The notes beneath the pieces are model-generated. The model was given only the letters and a program-made list of their open reading frames with translations, searched no databases and was not told where the DNA came from. A program made the translations under genes and the position numbers. A DNA stretch of 64,000 bases from Ianthella basta (Eukaryota; Porifera; Demospongiae; Verongiida; Ianthellidae): assembly GCA_964019415.1 (NCBI GenBank), contig OZ025881.1, positions 341,201 through 405,200 on the forward strand. The letters run 5' to 3'. How positions within the stretch are numbered: the stretch's first letter is position 1; the number at the start of each line of letters is the position of its first letter. Of the stretch, positions 63,671 to 64,000 are shown piece by piece.

Positions 63671-64000
63671 CTAAATTATTTCTTGGGCGCCATGGGTGGA
63701 CTCACTGTAGCAGATGGAGTTGTGGTCTCTGCAGTGGGTACCGCCGAGCGTTTGCCAGGACGCTTTACTCTTCCCTCTTTTGCTTCTCTTTTGTTCAGAT
63801 GAAGTTATAGCTTCCTTCTGGGCATCACATTCGCTAGAGCTGATGTCACTGCTCTGTAGGATGTGCCTTTGCTTCGAATTAGTCCCGCTTCTTATATGCT
63901 CTTGGTATTGTGAGTACAAGATTGGCCCGATTACGATGCTGGAACCATCTGAATCTTCAGAGTCATGTGAATCCATAGACAAGAGTTCATCGCTGTCCAT
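63671..64000 (-). CDS. Possible 5' exon of a minus-strand gene, unrecognised
   Basis: An open frame starts with ATG at the window edge. It is acidic and Ser-rich (MDSDELLSMDSHDSEDSDGS), then has a basic patch (KRSKRGKSK). A plausible donor (GCG|GTACCC) lies near 63740. A further minus-strand coding-like stretch (VTFKSRANQATLNKLVQEVK) lies at about 63555-63635 after an AG. Composition suggests a nuclear or transposon-derived protein, but I recognise no family and cannot join the two pieces in phase. Confidence 0.3.
   Translation of the reverse strand: MDSDELLSMDSHDSEDSDGSSIVIGPILYSQYQEHIRSGTNSKQRHILQSSDISSSECDAQKEAITSSEQKRSKRGKSKASWQTLGGTHCRDHNSICYSESTHGAQEII

Overview
The window is metazoan genomic DNA. 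It has multi-exon genes with GT-AG introns, a NELF-C/D gene (the NELF complex is absent from plants and yeasts), the first exon of CPSF1, and CARD/Death/NACHT receptors. Intron-rich short genes, many short foldback elements and clustered Death/CARD-NACHT genes suggest an early-branching animal, most likely a sponge. That placement is inference.

Layout: three head-to-tail copies of one unit, all on the + strand. Unit 1 is about 1750-26198, unit 2 about 26199-49665, and unit 3 runs from 49666 and is cut by the window or by later change. Each unit should read: 3' part of NELFCD, then a complete NLR gene, then the 5' exon(s) of CPSF1. The breakpoints lie in a NELFCD intron and a CPSF1 intron. Only the receptor is therefore duplicated whole, and both essential neighbours are cut. 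The NELFCD of unit 1 continues upstream of the breakpoint and looks functional. The copies in units 2 and 3 are pseudogenes that share a deletion. Both visible unit junctions carry the same 5' half of a tRNA-Leu.

Receptors: I assembled each gene from exons whose splice phases all agree. NLR-1 (6277-21410, 1429 codons plus stop) is caspase p20/p10 - Ser/basic linker - Death - NACHT - six LRR-like C-terminal exons. NLR-2 (29815-48072, 1569 codons plus stop) is caspase - doubled linker - CARD - Death - NACHT - five C-terminal exons. NLR-3 (56263-about 62031) lacks the caspase and starts with a tiny exon reading MGNKSTKSVDK, a likely N-myristoylation signal, followed by Death - NACHT - two repeat exons. 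The module-joining introns are all phase 1, so cassettes can be added or removed without breaking frame. This modular N-terminal swapping in adjacent paralogues, with a protease carried in the receptor itself, is the main finding.

The rest is mobile and repetitive DNA: several TA-flanked MITEs (three with an empty site visible in a sister unit), long foldback elements, a hAT-like 3.1 kb insertion, two copies of a non-LTR retrotransposon with a restriction-like endonuclease (one inside a MITE), minisatellites and very long (CA)n tracts. I saw no CRISPR array, rRNA or intact tRNA gene.
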